Assembly: GCA_016788565.1 (NCBI GenBank)
Contig: JAEUSP010000065.1
Span: 1 to 64,000 of the forward strand
Source: Chlorobiota bacterium
Lineage (GTDB): Bacteria > Bacteroidota > Ignavibacteria > OLB7
Reading direction: 5' to 3'
DNA length: 64,000 nucleotides
In this document: one piece after another, positions 15,693-23,181 of the stretch
Layout of the letters: each line of letters opens with the position of its first letter
Numbering within the stretch: position 1 is the first letter of the stretch
Notes under the pieces: model-generated
Databases searched by the model: none
Seen by the model: only the letters and a program-made list of their open reading frames with translations
Told to the model about the DNA's origin: nothing
Made by a program: the position numbers and the translations under genes

Positions 15693-18600
15693 TCACCGCC
15701 GGACTACGGCCACGGGATACGTCATACGCTCGCCATTTGCTGTGATGTTTAGGTAGTAGGCCCCTTGCGGCATCGCGGAAAAATCCAACAAGACTGTGTG
15801 ATCCCCGGCTGCAAATTGGCTTGGTTTGTTTCCCCAAACTTGCTGGCCGCTGCTGGTGAACAACGCAAGCTCCACGCTGGCCCCGTGGCGAAGCTGGAAT
15901 TGTAGCGTTGCCGTTCTATCTGCTGGGTTCGGAGCAACGCTGATGCTGGCTACTGTTGCCAACCCTGTGAAATTGCTTGCCCCCTGAATTGGTGCCGATG
16001 ATACCTGTGCTTCGCGATAGCCGTACAAGCTGTATTGAGCCAACCACAACGTGTTCCCCTGGCCCTCGCTTCCGCCAGCCATTTGCGTTCCGTAGCCGAT
16101 GTCGAAGAAATTTAGCCCTGCCGGAACGGGGACGTACTCCCACGATTGCCCGACAGTATTGCTGGCAAACAGCCCGCCGGTGGATTCCAGAGAGCGATCG
16201 GAGGCAGTAAGGTAAATCCGCCCCGACATGGCCGCCAACTGTGTTGGGCGGTAGCCGGTTGGGACTCCGTTGCCACGTGGAATCCATGTTGCGCCCCCGT
16301 CGGTGGTGGCTTGCAGTTGGTCGGCTTGATTGCCACCGCCGCTTCTTCCCAGCAACTGAATCATCCCTTGCTCCGGTGTTGTAAATGCCATGCTGGTAAT
16401 TTCTGCGGCTTGGGGAAGCGTATCAACAACGCGCCATGTTTGCCCACGGTCGTCCGAGCGGTAGATGCGGGTTAGCTCTGGTTGCTGGGCGGGATCACGC
16501 CCAATTCGCGATAGATAGATGGTGTTGCCAACCGTGGCCATGATGCCATCCTCCACCTGCTGTTGTAAACGGTCGGGAAGCTCCACGGGACTCCATGTTG
16601 CGCCGCCGTCGGCCGTGCGGCCAACTCCGGAGCCTGCGCCGGGTTTGCTTTTTCCGCAAACAATCCCCTCCTTTTCATCAAACATCCAGATGCGGGTTGG
16701 CTCGGTTGCTACGGGCGTAATCGTTGTTTGCTCCCATGCTTTCCCGCCGTTGCTGGTGCGGAAGATGAACGACTCCAACTCACCCTCGGGCCGGCCCGAT
16801 CCCACCACAACGGCATGGTTGGAGTCGAAAGCATTGATTGCGCGAATAGTGATTTTGTCCGTTCCAGGAATTCGTGTAAATGGACTCCATAGTTGGCCGT
16901 CGGTGGTGCGGGCCGCGCTGTAGAACCAATCGTTGGGGCCACGCTGCGCATATCCCAACGCCCAGGCTTCGCGCTGCGACGGGGCTGCAACGCTAACCAC
17001 GAACGAGGTGATCCCCTCGGTTTCCTGGTTCACCGATTGTGTGCGAAGCCCGGGAAGATCAACTTCAATCGGGATAGCGATGAGGTCGCGGTAGCCTTCG
17101 CCGTTGGTGAGTTCAAGAATCAGCAGTGATTTTCCCTCGCTGAAAAGTGATCTGTCGGGATTCAGCCGCGCCACAATCTCCACCTGCTGTTCTTCCTTTG
17201 TTCCGATTGTTTGAATCGCCACCGGGTCGGCCAGCAGCATGGACCTACTCCACGGGGCAATCTGGATATTTTTCCCCGGTGCCAGCCAGTTGGTAAGCGA
17301 TAGCCGAACCTTCACCCTGTCGTCCGCCGAGCGGATGGTGTCGCTGGCGTTTCCGTGCAAAGCGTAGCTGTTCAGGGCAATTCCGGGGAGCGTTCCGGTT
17401 GCGGAGGTTAGGTCGCGGTTCAGCTCCAACGCCCGCCGCATATTCAACCGGCGGTACGCGTAGGGGTGGGCTGTTTGCAGTGTATCGCCGGTGACGCGAA
17501 GCTGCATCCGAACTTGGTCGGGGGTCCAATCGGGATGGAGTGCCATCACCAACGCCGCCGCGCCGCTAACAATCGGTGCGGAAAACGATGTCCCGTTTGC
17601 TGGCTGGTAGCTGTCGCCGCTGGATGTTGAAAGGACCGCTTGCCCCGCCGCAAACAGCGTCACCCCAGCTCCATAATTGCTGAACCCGGCGGCATTGTTG
17701 TTGGAATTGGAAGCCCCCACCGACATCACCCCGGGAAGGTCCGCAGGGTAGAAGGGATTGCGCCCAAGAAATAGCCCATCGTTCCCCGCACTGGCCACCA
17801 CTAACACGTTGTTGCTGCGGGCGTAGGCGATTGCTTCTTCCATCAGCGGTAATTCTCCCGGAGCCAATTCCGATTCAGACGCACCCCAACTCAGATTCAG
17901 AATTCGTGCGCCACGATCCACAGCGTAGCGCATGGCATCATAGACCTCGTAGAGCATCGAGCCGGAAGAATCGGGAGCACACTTGGTCAGAATAAGGCGG
18001 GTGTGATATCCAGCGCCGGCAACTCCACGGTCGTTGTTGGTGACAGCCGAAGCGCACCCGGCAACAAGCGTTCCGTGGGGGATTTGTTTCAGTGCGGGCA
18101 GCGGCTGGGGGTTGTTATCCGGCTTGAACGCGCTGTCCAGAAATTCCTGCTCGCTAAGGTTCCCGATAAAATCCCAGCCGTAGAAATCATCAACATACCC
18201 GTTGCCGTCGTCATCAATGCCGTTGGTCTGTTTCTCCTTTCCGCTTCCGTCGGTTCCGCTTTCGCCCCAGTTCACTGCAACGTTGTCGCGCAGGTCTTCG
18301 TGGCTCCATTCCACTCCGCTATCAATAATTCCAATGGCAATGCTGGTGTCGCCGGTGGTGATCTCCCACGCGGCTTCTGCGTCCGATTGCTTCACCCAAT
18401 ACTGCTCGGCTAATCGTGGGTCGTTTGGTGTGTTGGAGGTGCGGAAGGCGCGGTAGGGAGCTGCGTACTCCACCAGCCCGGTTTCGCGCAGTTGGTTGGC
18501 AACCGTGCGCGGATCAATCGGGTTGCCGTAGTTGATAACGTATGTTCTGTTGAACGGCGAAAGGGCCACCGAGAATAACTCCATTGAAGGAGCCATCGGG

Positions 18601-18851
18601 TACAGTGGCCTGCGCTGGCGAATGCCCGCTTGCTGAAGCAGAGCATCAATGGCCGGAACGCCGAACATCAGCGCGCCGCGGCGGTTCGGCACGCTTGCTT
18701 TCAGCTTCAGGATTATCACCCCCGGTCGGTAGTGTGATGTCTGTGCCGTATCGGCTTGGGCCGCAGGTGGAAGCGGGATACGTTGCTGGGCATTGGCCAG
18801 ATAAGCGATCCCCAAAAACAGCAACAGCGGAAGGAGCAAAGGGCGTTGCAT
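15693..18851 (-). CDS. Secreted subtilisin-like (S8) protease with BNR-type repeats and T9SS sorting domain
   Basis: This 1052-residue exported protease has a signal peptide at residues 1-21 (ending ANAQQ) and a propeptide-like region to about 145. The S8 catalytic domain follows (about 150-475) with Asp177 in IIDSGVEWSHED, His259 in PHGTLVAG and Ser422 in NGTSFSAP. It includes a DDDGNGYVDDFYGWDF insert typical of Bacteroidota subtilases. Beta-sandwich sequence comes next, then beta-propeller-like repeats of the BNR/Ycf48 type (RTSNGGKAWEQT, RTADGGATWSPV, RSDDRGQTWRVV, ATTDGGATWIP). The last 80 residues are a Por sorting domain (SVAPNPADRTATLQFQL ... GAYYLNITANGE). It is likely surface-anchored or released and degrades external protein. 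It is monocistronic. Confidence 0.93.
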   Translation of the reverse strand: MQRPLLLPLLLFLGIAYLANAQQRIPLPPAAQADTAQTSHYRPGVIILKLKASVPNRRGALMFGVPAIDALLQQAGIRQRRPLYPMAPSMELFSVALSPFNRTYVINYGNPIDPRTVANQLRETGLVEYAAPYRAFRTSNTPNDPRLAEQYWVKQSDAEAAWEITTGDTSIAIGIIDSGVEWSHEDLRDNVAVNWGESGTDGSGKEKQTNGIDDDGNGYVDDFYGWDFIGNLSEQEFLDSAFKPDNNPQPLPALKQIPHGTLVAGCASAVTNNDRGVAGAGYHTRLILTKCAPDSSGSMLYEVYDAMRYAVDRGARILNLSWGASESELAPGELPLMEEAIAYARSNNVLVVASAGNDGLFLGRNPFYPADLPGVMSVGASNSNNNAAGFSNYGAGVTLFAAGQAVLSTSSGDSYQPANGTSFSAPIVSGAAALVMALHPDWTPDQVRMQLRVTGDTLQTAHPYAYRRLNMRRALELNRDLTSATGTLPGIALNSYALHGNASDTIRSADDRVKVRLSLTNWLAPGKNIQIAPWSRSMLLADPVAIQTIGTKEEQQVEIVARLNPDRSLFSEGKSLLILELTNGEGYRDLIAIPIEVDLPGLRTQSVNQETEGITSFVVSVAAPSQREAWALGYAQRGPNDWFYSAARTTDGQLWSPFTRIPGTDKITIRAINAFDSNHAVVVGSGRPEGELESFIFRTSNGGKAWEQTTITPVATEPTRIWMFDEKEGIVCGKSKPGAGSGVGRTADGGATWSPVELPDRLQQQVEDGIMATVGNTIYLSRIGRDPAQQPELTRIYRSDDRGQTWRVVDTLPQAAEITSMAFTTPEQGMIQLLGRSGGGNQADQLQATTDGGATWIPRGNGVPTGYRPTQLAAMSGRIYLTASDRSLESTGGLFASNTVGQSWEYVPVPAGLNFFDIGYGTQMAGGSEGQGNTLWLAQYSLYGYREAQVSSAPIQGASNFTGLATVASISVAPNPADRTATLQFQLRHGASVELALFTSSGQQVWGNKPSQFAAGDHTVLLDFSAMPQGAYYLNITANGERMTYPVAVVRR

Positions 18852-19177
18852 AAGCAGAAGTAGGTAGTGTGAAAGAATAAATTGCAGGAAGAATGGAGCT
18901 TCAATGAAGCAGCTGTTCTACCAGCCACCAACTTCGTCAACTTTACGCGGATAGCCAACCTTTTTCCCTTCTTCGGAATTGCTAGAAATCGGGTGTTGTC
19001 AATCAAAAAATCCCTCGCAAAAAAATTCTCTCCATCACATTCAACCTCTCTTTCTCACCTCCTGTCATCCGGCGCATTCCTGCTGCCTGCGTTGGGGAGA
19101 GACCGGCAATTCTTTCTGCACGGCTGCTTGTTAAACTAACCGTTCGTCCACGTATGATTTTTTGGAGACTGCGTCAC
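18852..19177. other. Intergenic region between divergent genes
   Basis: This 326-bp gap holds the upstream regions of the minus-strand protease and the plus-strand lipoprotein. It is more AT-rich than its surroundings around 18950-19030 (caatcaaaaaatccctcgcaa), as expected for promoters. I see no gene, repeat or terminator. Confidence 0.4.
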
Positions 19178-20248
19178 ATGAACAAGCACACGTTCCTACG
19201 CCTGCTGCCCGCGATTGGGGCAGCCCTTGCCATCACGATTGGTGGTTGCGTAACGATCAACCACTATCCCGAAAACCCGAACGCTATCGCAGCTGCCAGC
19301 ACTCCCGTTGCCAACACCTACGCGGCACACTACGCCACCGATTGCAACTGCAATCACCAACAACATGCCAGCCACAGCAGTGGGGCAACGCAAGTTTGCG
19401 AGCATGGCTACTACTCAGGCGGGTACTTTCCAACACCCCCGATCTACCGCAACGAAAACGACGACCGCTACTACGATTACTCAAACAATTATCCGTGGCA
19501 GTACGGACGGCACGAGCCTTACGTGATCTACGTTCCAACCGCACCGAAGCCAAACCGCAACGATGAATCGGCGGGGCGCACCGATGCTGGAGGAGGGAGA
19601 AATGAGGGGACGCAATCGCAGGATGGAGTTCAATCGCAGCCGCGCCGCACGCAGGGGGAAATCTACCGCGCCGCCCGCCCAACAGAATTGCCAACGGTGA
19701 ACGACGAACGGAGATCAGAACCGCGCCGCACAATCCCAGTGGTGGAAGAACAGCCTCAGCGCGCCGCCCGTCCAACAGAATTGCCAACGGTGAACGACGA
19801 GCGGAAATCAGAACCGCGCCGCACAATCCCAGTTGTGGAAGAACAACCTCAGCGTGCCAGCCAATCTCCAACGGTTCCCGTAATGACTGGGCCAGCATCG
19901 CAGCCACGGCGTTTTGAGCAGAGTGAGGTTCCGGTGCGCGCCCAGCAACCAGCTGTTCGGCCAGAAGCTACGCCAGCCGCAAGCGAAGAATCGAAGCCCC
20001 GCCGCGTTGTGGTTGCTCCGGCGGTTGCAACCGAATCGGCGGCACCGGCAGAGGTTGTCGTGGAAGCTCCAGTGGAATCTACCGTTCGCGTTGAGAAATG
20101 GAACGTGGATGAAAATGCGGTCACGGTGCAATCACAACAATCGGAGAGAGTGGTGGAGGCGGCAACGCCAAGCGTTCCGCAGCAAGCAATCCCCGTCGAG
20201 CAAGGGGGAAGCTCCACGGTACGGCGTGCGACACCGATGCCACGCTGA
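19178..20248 (+). CDS. Proline/arginine-rich repeat lipoprotein
   Basis: This 356-residue protein starts at ATG 19178, since GGAG at 19164-19167 is well placed for it and an upstream ATG at 19154 overlaps that site. The N-terminus has a signal peptide with a lipobox-like IGGC (about residue 25). The following 90 residues are His/Tyr/Asn-rich (NHQQHASHSSG, YRNENDDRYYDYSNNYPWQY). From about residue 125 the chain is low-complexity Glu/Arg/Pro/Val sequence, including two copies of a 31-residue unit. No enzyme domain is seen; it is probably a disordered, envelope-attached protein. A terminator follows. Confidence 0.75.
   Translation: MNKHTFLRLLPAIGAALAITIGGCVTINHYPENPNAIAAASTPVANTYAAHYATDCNCNHQQHASHSSGATQVCEHGYYSGGYFPTPPIYRNENDDRYYDYSNNYPWQYGRHEPYVIYVPTAPKPNRNDESAGRTDAGGGRNEGTQSQDGVQSQPRRTQGEIYRAARPTELPTVNDERRSEPRRTIPVVEEQPQRAARPTELPTVNDERKSEPRRTIPVVEEQPQRASQSPTVPVMTGPASQPRRFEQSEVPVRAQQPAVRPEATPAASEESKPRRVVVAPAVATESAAPAEVVVEAPVESTVRVEKWNVDENAVTVQSQQSERVVEAATPSVPQQAIPVEQGGSSTVRRATPMPR
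19670..19855 (+). repeat. Two tandem 93-bp in-frame repeats
   Basis: Copies 19670-19762 and 19763-19855 each encode the 31-residue unit beginning AARPTELPTVNDER and ending VEEQPQR. They differ at a few synonymous positions and one Arg/Lys change, and a shortened third start follows. The repeat number is likely variable between strains. Confidence 0.9.
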
Positions 20249-20297
20249 AGCAGATGAGCCTTCATCACCGTTGCCAGCAACAATTTTCCCGCCAACG

Positions 20298-20337
20298 GCG
20301 AAGCCTTGCTCCAAGCCGAGCAAGGCTTCGCTATTTT
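20298..20337 (+). terminator. Rho-independent terminator
   Basis: A 13-bp perfect stem (gcgaagccttgct / agcaaggcttcgc), an 8-nt loop, then tatttt. It sits 49 bp after the repeat-lipoprotein stop and 22 bp before the next start codon. Confidence 0.88.
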
Positions 20338-20358
20338 GCCGCAACCATATTCTACACC

Positions 20359-20826
20359 ATGAAGATGATCGCACTTTGCTTCCTATCGCTGGCCATCCTG
20401 GCCGCCTGCAACACCAACGCCGATGTTCAGCAAACAATGGGCCGCAAAGCCGACACCGTTGCGTTGGCCGAGCGCACACTGATCATCGGTTCGGGGGGCG
20501 GGTTCACCGGGATGTATCGCGGCTATCGGCTCTGCTCCGATGGGCGGGTCTATGGCTGGTCTGCTCCGGCAGGCGGGCGCGACACCGGGACAATTCTTTT
20601 TACCGACCCCGACTCGGTGACGGTATTTTTTGGGATGATAGATGCAATGAAATTCCAACAACTGAACTACAACGAACCAGGAAACATGAACTGGTATGTT
20701 GAGCTTCAGCAAGGGGAGGAGCGGCATCGGGTGCAATGGAGTACATCGCCGCCGGCGGGAGCGATTGCCGAATTTCACCGCAGCGTGAGCGCGTGGGCAA
20801 TGCGGCGCAGCAAGAAATCGGAATAG
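20359..20826 (+). CDS. Hypothetical lipoprotein
   Basis: This 155-residue protein starts at ATG 20359; upstream in-frame codons pass through the terminator hairpin and are rejected. A signal peptide with lipobox LAAC places the lipid-modified cysteine near residue 17. The mature part contains GGGFTGMYRGYRLCSDGRVY, then TILFTDPDSVTVFFGMIDAMKFQQLNYNEP and a short C-terminal helix (AEFHRSVSAWAMRRS). The layout resembles small stress- or protease-inhibitor-like lipoproteins that bear a FTG(M)YRG motif, but I cannot name a family. It is followed by a MITE-like element. Confidence 0.7.
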   Translation: MKMIALCFLSLAILAACNTNADVQQTMGRKADTVALAERTLIIGSGGGFTGMYRGYRLCSDGRVYGWSAPAGGRDTGTILFTDPDSVTVFFGMIDAMKFQQLNYNEPGNMNWYVELQQGEERHRVQWSTSPPAGAIAEFHRSVSAWAMRRSKKSE

Positions 20827-20913
20827 AGCCAAGCCGCATCGGCACGCGGCATTGCGCGCTGCCAAATCTTTACAGCGTTCTTGCTGATAGTCTTCTAACT
20901 TTCGGGTAGAAGC

Positions 20914-21140
20914 TATACTCCAATGAAATTGGTTTACAAGAATCAAGGGGTTGCCCTCCCAAAATCACGCCTTGTCATCGCGAGGAGCGATAGCGACGTG
21001 GCGATCTCGCGTGTGGCAGTGTGTCCGATGCCATCCCAGAAACCCGCGAGATCGCTTCGTCGAAGACTCCTCGCGATGACGAACGGGTGATATCGTCTCA
21101 ACTGACTTCTGAGATTCGCAAACCACTTTACTCCGAGTAT
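20914..21140. repeat. MITE-like palindromic element A (variant core)
   Basis: The ends (tatactccaatgaaattggtttac at 20914 and gcaaaccactttactccgagtat ending 21140) match those of elements B and C in this window in inverted orientation. The core differs. It is a large inverted repeat: gtcatcgcgaggag (20974-20987) with ctcctcgcgatgac (21067-21080), and gcgatctcgcg (21001-21011) with cgcgagatcgc (21045-21055). No protein is encoded. It occupies most of the 348-bp gap before the peroxiredoxin gene. Confidence 0.7.
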
Positions 21141-21174
21141 CCTTCCATTACCTACCAAACACGGAGCAATCAAC

Positions 21175-21813
21175 ATGGCATTACGGCTTGGCGACCAAGT
21201 TCCTGATTTCACACAGGACTCAACAGAAGGAACCATCAATTTCTACGATTGGGCTGGCGATAACTGGGTGGTGCTGTTCTCGCACCCCGCCGATTACACA
21301 CCGGTGTGCACCACCGAGCTTGGGCAAGTGGCAAAACTGCAAAACCAGTTTGCCGACCGGAACGTGAAAACTATTGGCCTAAGCGTGGATAGCGTGGAAG
21401 ACCACAACGGATGGATGGGCGACATCGAAGAAACGCAAGGTCATGCGGTGAATTTCCCGATGCTGGCCGACAGCGACCGCCGCGTGGCCGACCTGTACGA
21501 CATGATTCACCCAAACGCCAACGACACCCAAACAGTGCGCTCGGTGTTTGTTATTGACCCCAACAAAAAACTGCGTCTGACGCTAACCTACCCAGCCAGC
21601 GCGGGGCGGAATTTCGCGGAAATTCTGCGGGTGATTGACAGCCTTCAGCTCACCGATAAATTCAGCGTCTCCACGCCAGCAAACTGGAACGATGGCGACG
21701 ACGTAATTATCTCACCCAAACTAACCGATCCCGAAATTCTTGCCGAAAAATTCCCCAAAGGCTACACCGAACTAAAACCCTACCTGCGAGTGACACCGCA
21801 GCCGAATAAGTAG
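21175..21813 (+). CDS. 1-Cys-type peroxiredoxin (Prx6/AhpC family)
   Basis: This 212-residue cytoplasmic thiol peroxidase reduces hydrogen peroxide and organic peroxides. The active site is P38-A-D-Y-T42-P-V-C45 with the conserved Pro, Thr and peroxidatic Cys. The Prx6-specific long C-terminal domain is present (SVFVIDPNKKLRLTLTYP, AEILRVIDSLQL, TPANWNDGDDVIISP, then FPKGYTELKPYLRVTPQP). No second resolving cysteine is seen, in line with the 1-Cys type. It stands alone between MITE-like elements and has its own terminator. Confidence 0.94.
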   Translation: MALRLGDQVPDFTQDSTEGTINFYDWAGDNWVVLFSHPADYTPVCTTELGQVAKLQNQFADRNVKTIGLSVDSVEDHNGWMGDIEETQGHAVNFPMLADSDRRVADLYDMIHPNANDTQTVRSVFVIDPNKKLRLTLTYPASAGRNFAEILRVIDSLQLTDKFSVSTPANWNDGDDVIISPKLTDPEILAEKFPKGYTELKPYLRVTPQPNK

Positions 21814-21830
21814 AAGTAGATATTTAGCGC

Positions 21831-21868
21831 AAAAAATCCCCTGCCATTTTGGGATGGCAGGGGATTTT
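21831..21868 (+). terminator. Rho-independent terminator after peroxiredoxin gene
   Basis: A 15-bp perfect stem (aaaatcccctgccat / atggcaggggatttt) has a 6-nt loop, with flanking A and T runs. It sits 18 bp after the stop codon. Confidence 0.92.
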
Positions 21869-21875
21869 GCTTGAA

Positions 21876-21991
21876 TATACTCCAAACAGAGTGGTTTGCG
21901 AAAAACTCAATCACTGTCATTCCCGCGAAAGCGGGAATCCATAGCGCACCTGGCTGAGTAGAGTTTCGCAAACCAATTTGCGCCCAGTATA
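21876..21991. repeat. MITE-like palindromic element B
   Basis: This 116-bp element has inverted ends (tatactccaaacagagtggtttgcgaaa / tttcgcaaaccaatttgcgcccagtata) and a perfect inner hairpin attcccgcgaaagcgggaat. A copy of identical length and about 85-90 percent identity by eye occurs at 62529-62644. No coding capacity is visible. It marks the left border of the AT-rich region. Confidence 0.85.
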
Positions 21992-22044
21992 AAAGGGTTT
22001 TCGAAGCCCTATGGTGACACAGCTAATAGTCAATTCTCTTATTT

Positions 22045-23178
22045 TTAAAATTTTATTGATGTAAGTGCAGTTTTTGCACCAATTCCTATACTGAAGTTTT
22101 GCTCTCCTATTAGATACCCATATACTCCAAGCTCTAACTGAATAATGTTGGGGAGCTTATAGCCAATATGCCCGCTAAGTAAAGTACGGCTGTTGGGCAA
22201 AGTAGTGGAGTGTATGCCTATAGTTTGTACAACCGCATAGCAGACTGGAGAGAATTGATAGCTTACTGAAACGATAGGAAGCCCCTGGGTTGTTACCCCT
22301 ACTCTGCCTGCAATAGCACTACTATCTTTTCTGAATTCTATTCCCCCTAATCCAATAAATACATTCGACTTTTTTGAAACACTACGATGGTATTCAAACC
22401 CTGCCATGATGCTTAAATAGTGTTTTTTATTATCCACCAATTCTTCTTTGATTTTAGCTATGTGATCATTCATCTCCTTTGTAAGGGTATCAATAGATTT
22501 ACTAACACTGTCTATCTTAAATAAATATCTATTCATAGAATCAAATTTTGTACTGTAATCTGGAGAATGAGTAAAAGGCATTTTCAATTTTATTGAATCA
22601 AGTCGATCAATAATCGAATCCAATGGATTATTGTGTGAGTTGTCACTAATAATTTTGCTTTGATTCAATCTCTCAACATATTCACTTATACACTGAAGTG
22701 AGCTATCAAGGCTTTTTATCTGGCGTTCTTGGCGTTCGTATATGTTTTCTTGAGGGAAGACATAGGTTTGAAGCTGGTCATATAACTCTTGCCATTGATA
22801 AAGCAGACCGTATATATGGCTGTAGTTATTTGTTACGCCATAGATGTGAACACAAATGCTGTCATTTATTGTTATAAAGGAAATGACCTTATTAAGGATT
22901 GCTGCTTTATTTAAAGCAATAAATCGATTTAAAGAATTTGATTCTATTCTATTTTTCATTTGAGTTAATATATTTATAACGTGAGTTGTCTCAATACTAG
23001 CGCATTTTGAAATCTGTGTAGTACCCGTATTATCTATTTTTAAATGAGCATAATTTATAAGTTCGTTGCATCTTTTTATAATCTCATCATTGTAAGTCTG
23101 AATTAAAAATTGATTTGATTGACTCATAGCTGGTAATGCTATTAACAATAGTATGATGGTGTGAATAAGAATTTTCAT
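22045..23178 (-). CDS. Exported hypothetical protein (AT-rich cassette)
   Basis: This is a 377-residue protein of unknown family. A signal peptide is clear (MKILIHTIILLLIALPAMSQ). The middle (about 40-250) is helical with coiled-coil character (EYVERLNQS, IDRLDSIKLKM, SIDTLTKEMNDHIAKIKEEL). The last about 120 residues are Gly/Ser-rich alternating strands (FIGLGGIEFRKDSSAIAGRVGV, VSYQFSPVCYAVVQTIGI, LGVYGYLIGEQNFSIGIGAK), like a small outer-membrane beta-structure. It starts 3 bp after the stop of the membrane protein upstream, so the two form an operon. Base composition is markedly more AT-rich than the rest of the window, suggesting recent acquisition. Confidence 0.7.
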   Translation of the reverse strand: MKILIHTIILLLIALPAMSQSNQFLIQTYNDEIIKRCNELINYAHLKIDNTGTTQISKCASIETTHVINILTQMKNRIESNSLNRFIALNKAAILNKVISFITINDSICVHIYGVTNNYSHIYGLLYQWQELYDQLQTYVFPQENIYERQERQIKSLDSSLQCISEYVERLNQSKIISDNSHNNPLDSIIDRLDSIKLKMPFTHSPDYSTKFDSMNRYLFKIDSVSKSIDTLTKEMNDHIAKIKEELVDNKKHYLSIMAGFEYHRSVSKKSNVFIGLGGIEFRKDSSAIAGRVGVTTQGLPIVSVSYQFSPVCYAVVQTIGIHSTTLPNSRTLLSGHIGYKLPNIIQLELGVYGYLIGEQNFSIGIGAKTALTSIKF

Positions 23179-23181
23179 AGT

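Noticed and set aside
21892-21955. Possible small RNA gene in element B (strong hairpin)
   Set aside because: The hairpin is part of a repeated palindromic element also present at 62529-62644, which explains the structure without an RNA function.
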